Source of the DNA: JAFEDN01 sp963844565 | GTDB lineage: Bacteria > Pseudomonadota > Gammaproteobacteria > Coxiellales > Coxiellaceae | NCBI GenBank assembly: GCA_963844565.1 | Contig: CAWJON010000002.1 | Coordinates: 558,001 to 622,000 of the forward strand | Reading direction: 5' to 3' | DNA: 64,000 nt | Part shown: one piece after another, positions 1 through 8,669 of the stretch | Layout: each line of letters starts with the position of its first letter | Numbering within the stretch: the stretch's first letter is position 1 | Notes under the pieces: generated by a model | What the model was told of the DNA's origin: nothing | Seen by the model: only the letters and a program-made list of their open reading frames with translations | Database searches by the model: none | Program-made: the position numbers and the translations under genes

Positions 1-190
1 TAATTAAGTCCTAAATTATGAGCAAATAACTATTTGCTCATAATTTAGCGCATATCGAAATTCATGATTTATGATAATAATGGATAGCCATCTTAAAAAT
101 AAAAGGATAGATATTTAAAAAAACATGACCAGAAAAACGCAGATAAAATGGCGAGTAAGATTTTAAAAATCAAAAAAGAAATAAAAGATC

Positions 191-313
191 TTAAGGAAGA
201 TAAGCCTGCTCGCGTGCCTTCTTTTGCATGGCATTGTTAACCGCTGCGACAACCAATTTCTCGACTACTTCTTTGGTGTTAGTTGTGGTATCGTGATTAA
301 ATATATATGGCAT
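191..313 (-). CDS. Small ORF, YbaB/EbfC-like C-terminal fragment
   Basis: A 40-codon frame that starts inside the 3' end of the lysozyme gene in another frame. Its middle (TKEVVEKLVVAAVNNAMQKK) resembles the C-terminal helix of the nucleoid-associated YbaB/EbfC family, which usually has a 'DKE-LEDLVVAAFNDA' segment. The rest of a YbaB protein (about 105 aa) is missing. It could be a remnant or a chance open frame; the match is from memory and short. Confidence 0.28.
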   Translation of the reverse strand: MPYIFNHDTTTNTKEVVEKLVVAAVNNAMQKKAREQAYLP

Positions 314-746
314 TCATAAATAAATCATATTCTTTTTGGCGCCGATTTTTTAAACCTGGCATTACCTTTCCCCCGGCATAAATCCAAACTTTGAATTGTT
401 CTGCAGCTTGTATTTTATTACCTTGATTTAACTCCTTTAGCAAGGTAGACGTTTTAAACGCCTCAGTTCCAATATTGAAAACCAAGCTGGTTAATGCATC
501 AAATTCATATTGAGCAAGTGTTGCTTTAACAGTTTGGTTAATAGCGTTTACAGCGTGCTGGGTGTCCTCTGTCAGCAATTCATTAGATCGATCAGTAGTA
601 ATAGTTTCTCCAATTGGCGGTTGTTCCTGACCAGTGATCAAATGACCAACTCCGATGGTCCATAAATCTGCACTGTCTCGATAACGGTTTAATTTACAAT
701 CTTCACATTTAGTAATAAATGCTTTGCCTTGATTTGATAATTGCAT
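297..746 (-). CDS. Phage-type lysozyme (glycoside hydrolase family 24)
   Basis: A 149-residue endolysin-like muramidase that would cut the N-acetylmuramic acid to N-acetylglucosamine bond of peptidoglycan. The N-terminus carries the family signature: E15 in 'CEDCKLNRYRD', D24, and the 'LWTIGVGH' stretch with T30, matching the Glu-Asp-Thr catalytic triad of T4/P22-type lysozymes. The C-terminal 'GLKNRRQKEYDLF' is also typical. Length matches the short soluble GH24 class. There is no signal peptide, so release would need a holin or SAR function that is not nearby. It stands alone and is probably a prophage leftover or a domesticated lysozyme. Confidence 0.88.
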   Translation of the reverse strand: MQLSNQGKAFITKCEDCKLNRYRDSADLWTIGVGHLITGQEQPPIGETITTDRSNELLTEDTQHAVNAINQTVKATLAQYEFDALTSLVFNIGTEAFKTSTLLKELNQGNKIQAAEQFKVWIYAGGKVMPGLKNRRQKEYDLFMNAIYI

Positions 747-912
747 GAAATGTTTCTCCTCAGAATTTACCCTGTCTTGTTAGGCATGATAAGTTTTAAC
801 ATTTGCTTGCTTGGTTTTTATGACACCCCATTGTCTTTGGTTATGATATACTATTTATTATTTTAAATGTACAAAAAAGCTAAATCCATGTTAAACGAGC
901 TAAAAGAAGAAA

Positions 913-1113
913 TTGCCCGTACCTATCAACTTTACACCTGGCTCACAATTTGGATATTCAGGAGAAGGATTTCAACTACTTGAATTACTCATTGAAACGA
1001 TATCAGGAAAAACTTTTCATGACAGGTTTTTGAGGCTTGACATTCATGAGTTCCGGTGTCAGCCCTTGAAGACATTTCGAGATTGGAAAATTTGTAGGAG
1101 TTATTATGTCTAG
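913..1113 (+). pseudogene. Fragment of a serine beta-lactamase-like hydrolase
   Basis: Residues 1-40 of this short frame (FTPGSQFGYSGEGFQLLELL) match the strand around the Tyr-x-Asn/Ser motif of class C beta-lactamase/penicillin-binding-like esterases, where 'F-PG--F-YSG-GF-LL---IE--SGK' is common. Those enzymes are 350-450 aa; here both the SxxK-containing N-terminus and the C-terminus are gone, and the frame becomes unrelated sequence after about 1030. It lies directly upstream of the 699-aa gene and is best read as a relic. Confidence 0.55.
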
Positions 1114-3205
1114 AAGGCCAAAAAAAGAAAAAGAATTGTTGTCTCCTGAAGCTATGGAATTATTCGCTAAAGATCCAGGCGCCTATCTAGCGTTAATGGA
1201 AGCTATAAAAATCGCCAAAGCTAAGAATAAAAAACATTTAGATTTGAATACATTAAATATGACGAATGCTCTCTTTAGTACTAAGCCCCGTGAAACCCAA
1301 ACAATTAAAGAAATGGAAGAAGTATGGGTGCCTACTGGTATGAAAGCGAGGCATGCAGAGATAAAAGCAACAAAAACTAAAGTGCAAGAATTTTTAGATG
1401 AACAAACTCAAATAGGAAAAACCCTGGCGCAAGATATAGAAAAAGAGTTTACAAGCCTCCTAGTAAACCAAAAAAAATACTCCAAGACAGTCACTATTAA
1501 TAAAATTTATAAGTTATTGACAAACATTGCTGAATACAAATTAAGAATGTACAGTTATCCAAGAAGTTCGGTAGATATGGTTAAGGCGCTCAATATCTTA
1601 GTAGGGATTATTAAACAATTAAATCCAACTGAAATTACTCTCCTTACCAATGAATTCCGTTACACTGATAAAAATTGTGTTGAACTTTTGATTCAGATCG
1701 CCTCCGGCTTACCTGAAAATTATATTAAGCAAGTTAATATTGATCAGGTCAAAACAATTCTTGAAGCCAAGTTGATTCCCCCTGTTGAGAAGAAAAATGA
1801 AAGCAAAAATCAAGTCGCTAAAGATAACAAAAAAAACCAACAGAAAAAGGCTAAAATTGCCATCCCGACTGATAAAGAGTCGAAATTCAAGTATGAACTT
1901 AAAGTAAAACATAATGAAGAAGAATTGAAACCCATCCTTAAAAAATCTATTGACCGTCAGTATATCAATACCAAATTTGTCCAATCCAAAAAAAAGAAAA
2001 ATGTAAAACACGTACGTTGGGAAAACGAAGCAGAATATGAGTCACCGATAAAAGAGCAGAACTTCGCCGCTGAAGTCGAGCAAAAACCTGCTGAATCAAA
2101 CAGCTCATCAGCGCCGGAATTTTTTATTCAAATCACCCCACTTGAATCCCCTATTTCATCAGCAGAGAGCAATTCTGCGCTCACTCATGTTGAGCAAAAA
2201 TCTTTTGAACCTAAAAGCACTCAAAAGGCTGAAATCTCTAACCTTGTGCCTATTCAAGTTGGTAAAAATGAACCTCTTAGCAAAACAAAGTTTATTTGGA
2301 AATCCGAATCAACAGTTCCTGCAGTGACTAAGCAGCCAGAATCACCCGCATCCCCGATTGTAGTCACTAGGACGGTTGAGGCTTATGAAAAAATAAAACG
2401 CACCTTCAGCCCAACCGGAAGCGTACAAGAAGAAATTATTGAACGAAAAATGGTCGCGTCTGAACAAGTGGAGGTAGTCCCCCCTATTACTTTTAAACCG
2501 CATATGTGGTATTGGCAACCAGCGAAGATTGTCACTGAATATGCTATTACCGCTTCGTTAATCATGTCTTATTTAGAATGCATGCAAGCGGAAACTATAA
2601 AACTTGCAAAATTGATATTAGCAGGTCAACCTCAAAATGGTGGAACGTTAAATACCTATTATGAATTTGTAAGCAATCATAATAATTATATTAAATTTCT
2701 ATATGCACAGCTGCCTCACGACGCTGAAAGTGATTTTAACTGTCCTGTCAATCCTAAATCAATACAAGAGATTATTTCATCTAATCTGGAAATGCATACA
2801 ATCTTTGAAACATTATTCAAAGCTTCTGATTATCAAGAATACAAAGATCTAATCTCAATTTGTGTTGGTTTGCGTGAGGAAAACATCAGAATTTTAAAAG
2901 AAATTCTACCCCAGGGTTACTGGGTAAGTATTGAAGACGCTTTTATAGCATTACCAGTTCCGGAGTTAAATTATGCTCCCGAACCTTTTCCCTGCAGACC
3001 GAGTCACTTGCAGCCGCCTGCCCCAGTTGCAGTCGAATCGAAAAATTCTTTCAGGTTCTTTAAGCAACCTAAACCTATAATTGCAGCCCAAAAAACTACA
3101 GAACAAGAAACAAAGCGAAATGCTCCAGCCACATCTAATAAAGACAACAGCAAAAGCGAAGTCGTGAATGTAACCCAACCACATGTACCATCTGCGACTA
3201 CTTAG
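1106..3205 (+). CDS. Large lysine-rich protein of unknown function
   Basis: A 699-aa protein I do not recognise. The ATG is preceded by AGGAG at a 6-7 base spacing, so the start is well supported. The N-terminal third is predicted helical and charged (KKEKELLSPEAMELFAKDPG); residues about 225-310 are very lysine-rich; about 315-450 is low-complexity Ser/Pro/Glu sequence; about 460-640 is more globular with Trp/Tyr/Leu; the tail is again basic and Pro/Thr-rich. There is no signal peptide or membrane segment. Size, modular disorder and the isolated position suit a secreted Dot/Icm-type effector of Legionellales, but no translocation signal is decisive. Confidence 0.7.
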   Translation: MSRRPKKEKELLSPEAMELFAKDPGAYLALMEAIKIAKAKNKKHLDLNTLNMTNALFSTKPRETQTIKEMEEVWVPTGMKARHAEIKATKTKVQEFLDEQTQIGKTLAQDIEKEFTSLLVNQKKYSKTVTINKIYKLLTNIAEYKLRMYSYPRSSVDMVKALNILVGIIKQLNPTEITLLTNEFRYTDKNCVELLIQIASGLPENYIKQVNIDQVKTILEAKLIPPVEKKNESKNQVAKDNKKNQQKKAKIAIPTDKESKFKYELKVKHNEEELKPILKKSIDRQYINTKFVQSKKKKNVKHVRWENEAEYESPIKEQNFAAEVEQKPAESNSSSAPEFFIQITPLESPISSAESNSALTHVEQKSFEPKSTQKAEISNLVPIQVGKNEPLSKTKFIWKSESTVPAVTKQPESPASPIVVTRTVEAYEKIKRTFSPTGSVQEEIIERKMVASEQVEVVPPITFKPHMWYWQPAKIVTEYAITASLIMSYLECMQAETIKLAKLILAGQPQNGGTLNTYYEFVSNHNNYIKFLYAQLPHDAESDFNCPVNPKSIQEIISSNLEMHTIFETLFKASDYQEYKDLISICVGLREENIRILKEILPQGYWVSIEDAFIALPVPELNYAPEPFPCRPSHLQPPAPVAVESKNSFRFFKQPKPIIAAQKTTEQETKRNAPATSNKDNSKSEVVNVTQPHVPSATT

Positions 3206-4317
3206 TTTAAAGATAAAAAGGAAAGATCAAATGGATTTTCGCGTTTGATAATAAGATTAACTAGAATATCACCTAAAACGTTACTCATTTTATAACCATG
3301 ACCCGATAAACCGGTAGCGAAAGCAATTTGCGAGTGTTTGGGATGAACATCGATGATAAAATTCATATCAGGTGTGTTGTCATAGAGACAATTTTTTTCT
3401 TTAGTATTTTCTAATGAAATTTTTGTTAAATATTCACTCGCGAATTTTTTGATCGAATCTATCTCAACTTTATTTACCGCTATCGCATTTTCTTCAGGAT
3501 TAGCTAATGAAAGTCCACCATCGTGTCTGGCTATTTTGACATAACCTGATATAGATGGAAATCCATAAAATTTACCTTGAGGTAAGTGATAAGCAAAGCA
3601 AGGAGAATGATTAAGTGAATAGGTATCATCTACTGTGCTTGCCCAAAATAATTTCTTTTGTACAATATTTAAAGGTAGATTAAGCTCAGGAAAAATTTCA
3701 CTGGCCCACGAACCTGCGGTAACAATTAGAAATTTGCTTTGATAAGTATTTTTATTGGTTTTGATTTGAATAAGATGATCGTTAGTAACTTGCCAAGCTA
3801 ACGCTTTTTCATTAAATAAAATATTAGCGCCCGCGGAACGAGAGTGATCAATAAAATAATTGAGGCAATCATCTACATATAAAAAGCCAGCTTCTGGTTG
3901 AAAAATACCGATCATGCCCTCAGGAACCCGAAATCCAGGAAAACGTTGCTCAATTTCTTGACTGGAAAGTACTTCAAGCGGAATACGATATTTCTTTGCA
4001 CTATCGATAGCCGCTAATGCTACTGAGCTATTGGGAAAACACATTTCAAGCACACCATTTTCTACAAATAATATTTTGTTAGCTTGCTGATTAAGTTTTT
4101 TCCAATCCAAATAAGCTTGATGTAAGAGAGGAGTGTAGAGAGGATTCTCGTAATACACTTTACGAAACGCCCGTGTTTCGCCATGCGTGCCACCACGGTT
4201 ATGATTTTGTTCATATTGTTCAATACAAAGTGTCTTTAAGCCCGCACGAACAGCACTATACAACGCTGCACTGCCAATGCCTCCACAGCCAATAATAATT
4301 AAATCGTAATTTTTCAT
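3202..4317 (-). CDS. solA: FAD-dependent N-methyltryptophan/sarcosine oxidase family enzyme
   Basis: A 371-aa flavoprotein of the monomeric sarcosine oxidase/N-methyl-L-tryptophan oxidase family, which oxidatively demethylates N-methyl amino acids to give formaldehyde, H2O2 and the amino acid. It begins with a Rossmann dinucleotide motif (IIIGCGGIGSAA), has the family segment 'RGGTHGETRAFRKVYYE', and keeps the cysteine that covalently holds FAD (C310 in 'NCLYDNTPDMNF'), followed by 'GLSGHGYKM'. The length is normal. The stop overlaps the convergent 699-aa gene by four bases. The exact substrate cannot be read from sequence, so the symbol is provisional. Confidence 0.85.
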   Translation of the reverse strand: MKNYDLIIIGCGGIGSAALYSAVRAGLKTLCIEQYEQNHNRGGTHGETRAFRKVYYENPLYTPLLHQAYLDWKKLNQQANKILFVENGVLEMCFPNSSVALAAIDSAKKYRIPLEVLSSQEIEQRFPGFRVPEGMIGIFQPEAGFLYVDDCLNYFIDHSRSAGANILFNEKALAWQVTNDHLIQIKTNKNTYQSKFLIVTAGSWASEIFPELNLPLNIVQKKLFWASTVDDTYSLNHSPCFAYHLPQGKFYGFPSISGYVKIARHDGGLSLANPEENAIAVNKVEIDSIKKFASEYLTKISLENTKEKNCLYDNTPDMNFIIDVHPKHSQIAFATGLSGHGYKMSNVLGDILVNLIIKRENPFDLSFLSLN

Positions 4318-4323
4318 ATTTAT

Positions 4324-4453
4324 TTAACCGTTAAGAATGAGGTTTATTACCAATTCAAAATCTTGCTCCAATTGTTTTTTACTGTCAATTGGATATCTAG
4401 GAACCCCATAGATGGCGGTATAAGGAAAATCAACGTGAACGTCTAACTGGGAA
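4324..4453 (-). pseudogene. C-terminal fragment of a Cof-type HAD hydrolase
   Basis: On the minus strand this stretch reads DSQLDVHVDFPYTAIYGVPR and on to a stop after 'ELVINLILNG'. The first part matches the C-terminus of the complete HAD hydrolase at 36.2-37.0 kb (GSQLDAHVDFPHTKVESV), and the DNA itself is close over about 40 bases. Everything N-terminal is missing, and the fragment abuts the promoter of the divergent Ada-AlkA gene. It is evidence of a second, now truncated HAD copy or of partial duplication. Confidence 0.7.
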
Positions 4454-4516
4454 TCTCATTAAAATTGACTGCCGTTTTTGGCTAGTTTATTACATTTTTA
4501 ATGATATTATGAGTCA

Positions 4517-5926
4517 ATGAACATTGTTTATGACAAACACGAATTTTACCGTGCCCATTTATCTCGTGACCCTCGGTTTGATGGTCAGTTTTTCGTGGCC
4601 GTTAAAACGACCATGATTTATTGCCGACCTATTTGTCCTGCCCGAAAAGCACATTTAAGCAACTTGGAGTTTTTTCTTCACGCGGCTCAAGCCGAAAAAG
4701 CGGGGTTCAGACCCTGTTTGCGTTGCCGGCCAGAAACAGCTCCCGGTTCTACCGCTTGGATGGGCACTTCGGCGATCATTCAACGGGCTATTCGCTTGAT
4801 GGATAGGTTTGCCGCTGAAGAGTTGTCAGTCAGCGAGTTGGCTGCAAAATTAGGGGTTGGTGAACGATGGTTGCGTGAATTGTTTCAGCAACAAGTCGGC
4901 GTGAGTCCATCGGCGATCTTGATGTCCAAGAAACTGGATATTGCCAGAAATTTGCTGGATCAATCTACTCTTTCTATCACCGACATTGCTTTTAGTTCAG
5001 GGTTTCAATCGATTCGGCGTTTTAATGATGCTTTTAAAACTCGATTCCAGAAAACCCCCAGCGCTTTTAGAAAGATGCCGCTCTCGAAAGCAAAACTGGG
5101 TTTGCAATTGAGTTATCGTACCCCTTATGCGTGGGACAACATGATGCTTTTTTTTAAGAATCGTGCAATTATTCAATTGGAATGGGTTGATCATGATTCC
5201 TATCAGCGGCTCGTGACCTACGGCAATATCCGAGGATGGTTTAAAGCCACGCCTAATCAGCACGGTAAAATTACAGTTGAATTTAAGTTAAATAAACCTG
5301 CGAATATTATCGAATTTGTCGCTCGATTGAAAAATATTTTTGATTTAGATTGCGATCCCATGGCCATTGAGAACAACCTTTCAGAAGACAGCCAGCTAAC
5401 GCCGTTTTTAAATCAATATCGAGGATTACGTATTCCGGGTTGTTGGGATGGTTTTGAATTGGCCGTACGCGCGATAGTCGGCCAGAAAATCAGTGTTAAA
5501 GCAGCGCGAACCGTGTTGAATCGATTAGTTGAAAATTGTGGTGAGCAACAATCTTGGGATGAATCGATTAAGCTGACTCATTTTTTCCCGACGCCGGAAA
5601 ATATTTTAGCAGCTGACTTAACTCAAATCGGTTTAACTCAATCTAAAGTGGCGACCTTGAAGGCGCTTGCCTCTCACGTAGCTAATAAAAATTTGATTCT
5701 AGATGGCACGGCAAATTTAGAAGAGGTTACTCGAAAATTGCTCGCTATCAAAGGCATTGGGCCTTGGACAGTCGAATACATTGCCATGCGAGCACTGCGT
5801 CATCCGAATGCTTTCCCTGCGACTGATTTAGTGCTTCAAAAGAAAATATCAAGACTACAATTAGACCCTGAAAAATGGACGCCTTGGCGAGCGTATGGTG
5901 CTATGTTGCTTTGGAATATTGAGTGA
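4517..5926 (+). CDS. alkA: Ada-AlkA fusion: methyl-phosphotriester sensor plus 3-methyladenine DNA glycosylase
   Basis: 469 aa combining three modules. Residues 1-75 are the zinc-binding Ada N-domain with its four cysteines (C36, C40, C67, C70), the first being the likely methyl acceptor from DNA phosphotriesters. About 85-185 is an AraC-type double helix-turn-helix, and about 190-469 is an AlkA domain with N-terminal fold and helix-hairpin-helix ('IKGIGPWTVEYIAMRAL') followed by the catalytic Asp in 'FPATDLVL'. It would excise alkylated bases and may switch on its own promoter after methylation. ogt follows 10 bp downstream and overlaps one frame of it, so the two form a repair operon. Confidence 0.92.
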   Translation: MNIVYDKHEFYRAHLSRDPRFDGQFFVAVKTTMIYCRPICPARKAHLSNLEFFLHAAQAEKAGFRPCLRCRPETAPGSTAWMGTSAIIQRAIRLMDRFAAEELSVSELAAKLGVGERWLRELFQQQVGVSPSAILMSKKLDIARNLLDQSTLSITDIAFSSGFQSIRRFNDAFKTRFQKTPSAFRKMPLSKAKLGLQLSYRTPYAWDNMMLFFKNRAIIQLEWVDHDSYQRLVTYGNIRGWFKATPNQHGKITVEFKLNKPANIIEFVARLKNIFDLDCDPMAIENNLSEDSQLTPFLNQYRGLRIPGCWDGFELAVRAIVGQKISVKAARTVLNRLVENCGEQQSWDESIKLTHFFPTPENILAADLTQIGLTQSKVATLKALASHVANKNLILDGTANLEEVTRKLLAIKGIGPWTVEYIAMRALRHPNAFPATDLVLQKKISRLQLDPEKWTPWRAYGAMLLWNIE

Positions 5927-5936
5927 GGAAAACGAG

Positions 5937-6461
5937 ATGAAAAAAATTCGCGGATTACAATTTTTACCGCCAGATTCTACTTATGACAGAATGGCTTCGC
6001 CGGTAGGAGATTTAACGATAATCACGTCACTGCAGGGATTACATGCTATCCTGTGGGATAAAGATTTTAAAAATCCTCAGTACGAAAAAATGATTAATTG
6101 TTTGATTCCGTCGGTTAATGAACCCACGATTTTATCCACTAAAAATCAGTTATTGGAATATTTTCAAGGTAAACGAAAAAAATTTGATTTGCCGTTGGTG
6201 ATTCAAGGAACGAATTTTCAGATGCAAGTTTGGAATCAATTGCTAAAAATCCCTTATGCAAAAACCATTTCTTATGGTGAGCAAGCCGAAAAAATAGGCG
6301 ATAAAAATAAAGCCAGAGCAGTGGGTATGGCCAATGGTCGGAATCCGATACCCATCATTATTCCTTGTCACCGCGTCATCGGCAGCAACGGTCATTTAAC
6401 TGGTTTTGGCGGTGGTCTTAACAATAAGGCGTACTTATTAAAATTAGAAATTTCAGCATGA
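5937..6461 (+). CDS. ogt: Methylated-DNA--protein-cysteine methyltransferase
   Basis: 174 aa suicide enzyme that moves the alkyl group from O6-alkylguanine to its own cysteine. The active site is intact (C144 in 'IIPCHRVIGSNG'), as are the preceding helix-turn-helix ('YGEQAEKIGDKNKARAVGMA') and the Asn hinge ('NGRNPIPI'). The ATG at 5937 follows GAGGAAAACGAG, a good ribosome site; the longer upstream open frame lies inside alkA and is unlikely. It sits between alkA and an MFS exporter, overlapping the latter by four bases, so all three are probably co-transcribed and co-induced by alkylation. Confidence 0.92.
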   Translation: MKKIRGLQFLPPDSTYDRMASPVGDLTIITSLQGLHAILWDKDFKNPQYEKMINCLIPSVNEPTILSTKNQLLEYFQGKRKKFDLPLVIQGTNFQMQVWNQLLKIPYAKTISYGEQAEKIGDKNKARAVGMANGRNPIPIIIPCHRVIGSNGHLTGFGGGLNNKAYLLKLEISA

Positions 6462-7831
6462 GTCAGTATTCAGTTAAATTAGCGTTTTCCGCATTATGTA
6501 TGGGTTTTTTTATGGTAATTCTGGATGTCACGATTGTGAATGTGGCATTGCCGAGTATTGCCTATTATTTCCATACTACATTGTCCGGTTTACAATGGAT
6601 AGTAGATGGTTACACACTAACTTTCGCTGGACTATTGCTCTTGGTAGGTGGCTTTTGTGATTATTTTGGTGCTAAAAAAATCTTTAAGATAGGCTTAATC
6701 GCTTTTGCTCTCACTTCTTTAGGGTGTGCATTATCGCCAACTATAGCTTGGCTAATTTTTTTTAGATTGTTACAAGGGGCAGCGGGTGCTTTGTTATTAC
6801 CTTCCTCCTTGGCATTAATCGCTCATCTTTATTCAGAACCTCATGATCGAGCTAGCGCTATTGGCATCTGGGCGGCATTGGGTGGAGTGGCTTGTGCATC
6901 CGGCCCATTTTTAGGTGGTTTATTGACGAGTTTATTTTCTTGGCGGGTGATATTTTTTATTAATTTATTAATCGGGCTGATTAGCTTATTATTTATTTGC
7001 CTTTATCTCAAGAATGCAAAAGCATGCAGCTCTGATAGGAAAAAATTTGATTTTCTAGGACAAATCAGTGGTTTTTTGTTTATTTTTCTATTGTCATATG
7101 GTCTGATAGAAATGGGAGTGTATGGTTGGAATAATTTGATCATTATATTTTGTTTCATATTCAGCGGACTATCTCTGATGTTTTTTTTATGGATTGAAAG
7201 CCAGATTAGTCATCCCATGCTGCCGTTAAGTCTTTTTCGTGATCGAGTAACGGCGATGGCTTTTCTAGCGGCAATGATTTTAAATCTATCATTTTATGGT
7301 GAATTATTCATGTTGCCGTTTTATTTTCAAAATTTAAGACATTATTCTGTTTTGATGACGGGGTTGGCAATTCTACCGCTTCCTGGACTGGCGCTGATGG
7401 GATCTTATTTAGGCGGTCGATTAATCGCTAAAATCGGGACGGCCAAAATTGTCATGATTGGATTTACCATCACAGCCATCGGATTTTTTAGTCTTCTAAC
7501 GCTAGAACAGAATTTGCCGCATTACATCTGGATTATGCTACCGTTTTTGGTGATTGGTTTTGGTGTTTCCTTTGCGACACCGGCCATGACATTTGCTGCC
7601 ATCCACTCTGCAAAGCAGCATCATGCAGGTATTGCTGCCGCTGTTTTAAATACGGTGAGCCAAGTGGGTAGTTTAATTGGAGTTGCCGTCTTTGGCGCCC
7701 TCGCAACTGTATCCAAAGATTTTATCTGGGCAATGCATCTAACATTATTTCTGTCTGGAACCATGTTTTTAATGACAGCTTTTTTACATTTACTATTGAT
7801 AAAACGTAAGCTCTCAGTAAAGTTAATTTAA
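6458..7831 (+). CDS. MFS drug exporter, DHA2 (EmrB/QacA) family
   Basis: 457 aa with about 14 hydrophobic segments, the count typical of the DHA2 proton antiporter branch. Motif C and motif D1 regions are visible early (LDVTIVNVALPSI in helix 1, 'QWIVDGYTLTFAG', 'GALLLPSSLALI', 'GPFLGGLL'). It would be an inner-membrane exporter of hydrophobic compounds. Its start codon overlaps the ogt stop (ATGA), pointing to translational coupling with the repair genes; an alkylating or genotoxic substrate is an attractive inference but is not shown. Confidence 0.88.
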   Translation: MSQYSVKLAFSALCMGFFMVILDVTIVNVALPSIAYYFHTTLSGLQWIVDGYTLTFAGLLLLVGGFCDYFGAKKIFKIGLIAFALTSLGCALSPTIAWLIFFRLLQGAAGALLLPSSLALIAHLYSEPHDRASAIGIWAALGGVACASGPFLGGLLTSLFSWRVIFFINLLIGLISLLFICLYLKNAKACSSDRKKFDFLGQISGFLFIFLLSYGLIEMGVYGWNNLIIIFCFIFSGLSLMFFLWIESQISHPMLPLSLFRDRVTAMAFLAAMILNLSFYGELFMLPFYFQNLRHYSVLMTGLAILPLPGLALMGSYLGGRLIAKIGTAKIVMIGFTITAIGFFSLLTLEQNLPHYIWIMLPFLVIGFGVSFATPAMTFAAIHSAKQHHAGIAAAVLNTVSQVGSLIGVAVFGALATVSKDFIWAMHLTLFLSGTMFLMTAFLHLLLIKRKLSVKLI

Positions 7832-7959
7832 ATGTCACAAATATCGGTAGTTTCAGCAATATCGCCTGTTATTTTGAGTTTGTAGTCTGTTTATTTCGGA
7901 AAATAAGTGTATGGCATCAATTACTTGACGGTTATTGGTTAGTAACAATTTATGTGGAT

Positions 7960-8274
7960 TTAGAAGTTTGTGAAAATTTTATGCACAGAATAGGCAGGTG
8001 TTTCGTAAGGGTGACTTTGGAGAAGAGCAGCGACAACGTCACTTATATATTCCTCTCCGCATACCATCTCTACTTTATACTCCTCCACTTGCTCGATGAT
8101 ATTTTCTTTGCCTATAAACGGCTGGCTCCCCGACAAAGCGCGGAATTGCCCATCACCCAAAGTTTGCCAACAACAGCAATCATAATTGCCTATCCGTCCA
8201 GCGCCTTTAGTGAACATTGCGGTTTTCACATTTTCTAGATGGGATTTGGGTACATAAAAGATAATTGAATACAT
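7960..8274 (-). CDS. YqfO/NIF3 N-terminal-like (CutA-fold) protein
   Basis: 104 aa matching the small stand-alone YqfO-type domain, the CutA-like insert of NIF3 family proteins. Signature parts are 'IIFYVPKSHLENVKTAMFTKGAGRIGNYD-C-WQTLGDGQFR', 'GS-PFIG' and the C-terminal 'LLQSHPYETPAYSVHKI'. A structural or metal-sensing role has been proposed for the fold, but the function is uncertain. It is complete in length for the stand-alone family. A 26-base piece of its 3' end is repeated at 33.68 kb. Confidence 0.8.
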   Translation of the reverse strand: MYSIIFYVPKSHLENVKTAMFTKGAGRIGNYDCCCWQTLGDGQFRALSGSQPFIGKENIIEQVEEYKVEMVCGEEYISDVVAALLQSHPYETPAYSVHKIFTNF

Positions 8275-8480
8275 GAGATCATTTTTTCAACTTTGGCAGA
8301 AAAAGTCAAAATAATTATTCATATTCATACTAACTTATTCCAGATGCGCCAATTTTATGAAACTTATCAATACGATGAAAAAGTCTCACCACTGGTGTGA
8401 CAATTGCCATTGGACGCATAATTTAATTATTCTTAGCCAAAGCAAGGGACCAGAGGAGCCTGAGTTTTATCTCAAAATAG

Positions 8481-8524
8481 CTATCCAAGAAAAACCACAT
8501 GCAATGAATTCATCTGAGTTAACC
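8481..8524 (-). pseudogene. 5' fragment of a UPF0175 antitoxin gene
   Basis: The minus strand reads MNSLHVVF then diverges and stops; the complete UPF0175 gene at 20.18-20.44 kb starts MNSLHVVFDFP. The DNA match covers the start codon and about 12 bases upstream of it (the CAGATGAATTCATTGCATG stretch). This is too specific to be chance and marks a copy of the toxin-antitoxin locus lost apart from its first codons. Confidence 0.55.
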
Positions 8525-8534
8525 TTATAATTTC

Positions 8535-8606
8535 AATTTTTGCCAGGTACCAAAAATTCCCCTAAAATTTCGGTACTTCAAAAAGAATTGAACCCGCGTC
8601 CCAGTG
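8535..8606. repeat. ssrA-type attachment-site remnant (copy 1)
   Basis: Contains 'CCCCTAAAATTTCGGTACTT' followed by 'AGAATTGAACCCGCGTCC'. The second part equals the inner portion of the tmRNA 3' end at 37.71-37.74 kb; the first part recurs at 13.75-13.80 and 33.60-33.63 kb. Read with the other copies it is the right half of a hybrid attachment site from an element once integrated in ssrA. Confidence 0.6.
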
Positions 8607-8669
8607 TAAAATTAATATAAATTATTGGAGCATTGATTTCAACTCGTGACATTTCATCACGAGTTGAAA

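Noticed and set aside
1709..2011. Minus-strand ORF of 100 aa, phenylalanine-rich
   Set aside because: It is the shadow of the lysine-rich part of the 699-aa gene (AAA/AAG read backwards as TTT/CTT).
8375..8530. 51-aa plus-strand ORF with 'WCDNCHW'
   Set aside because: It runs through the antitoxin fragment on the opposite strand and has no ribosome site; probably chance.
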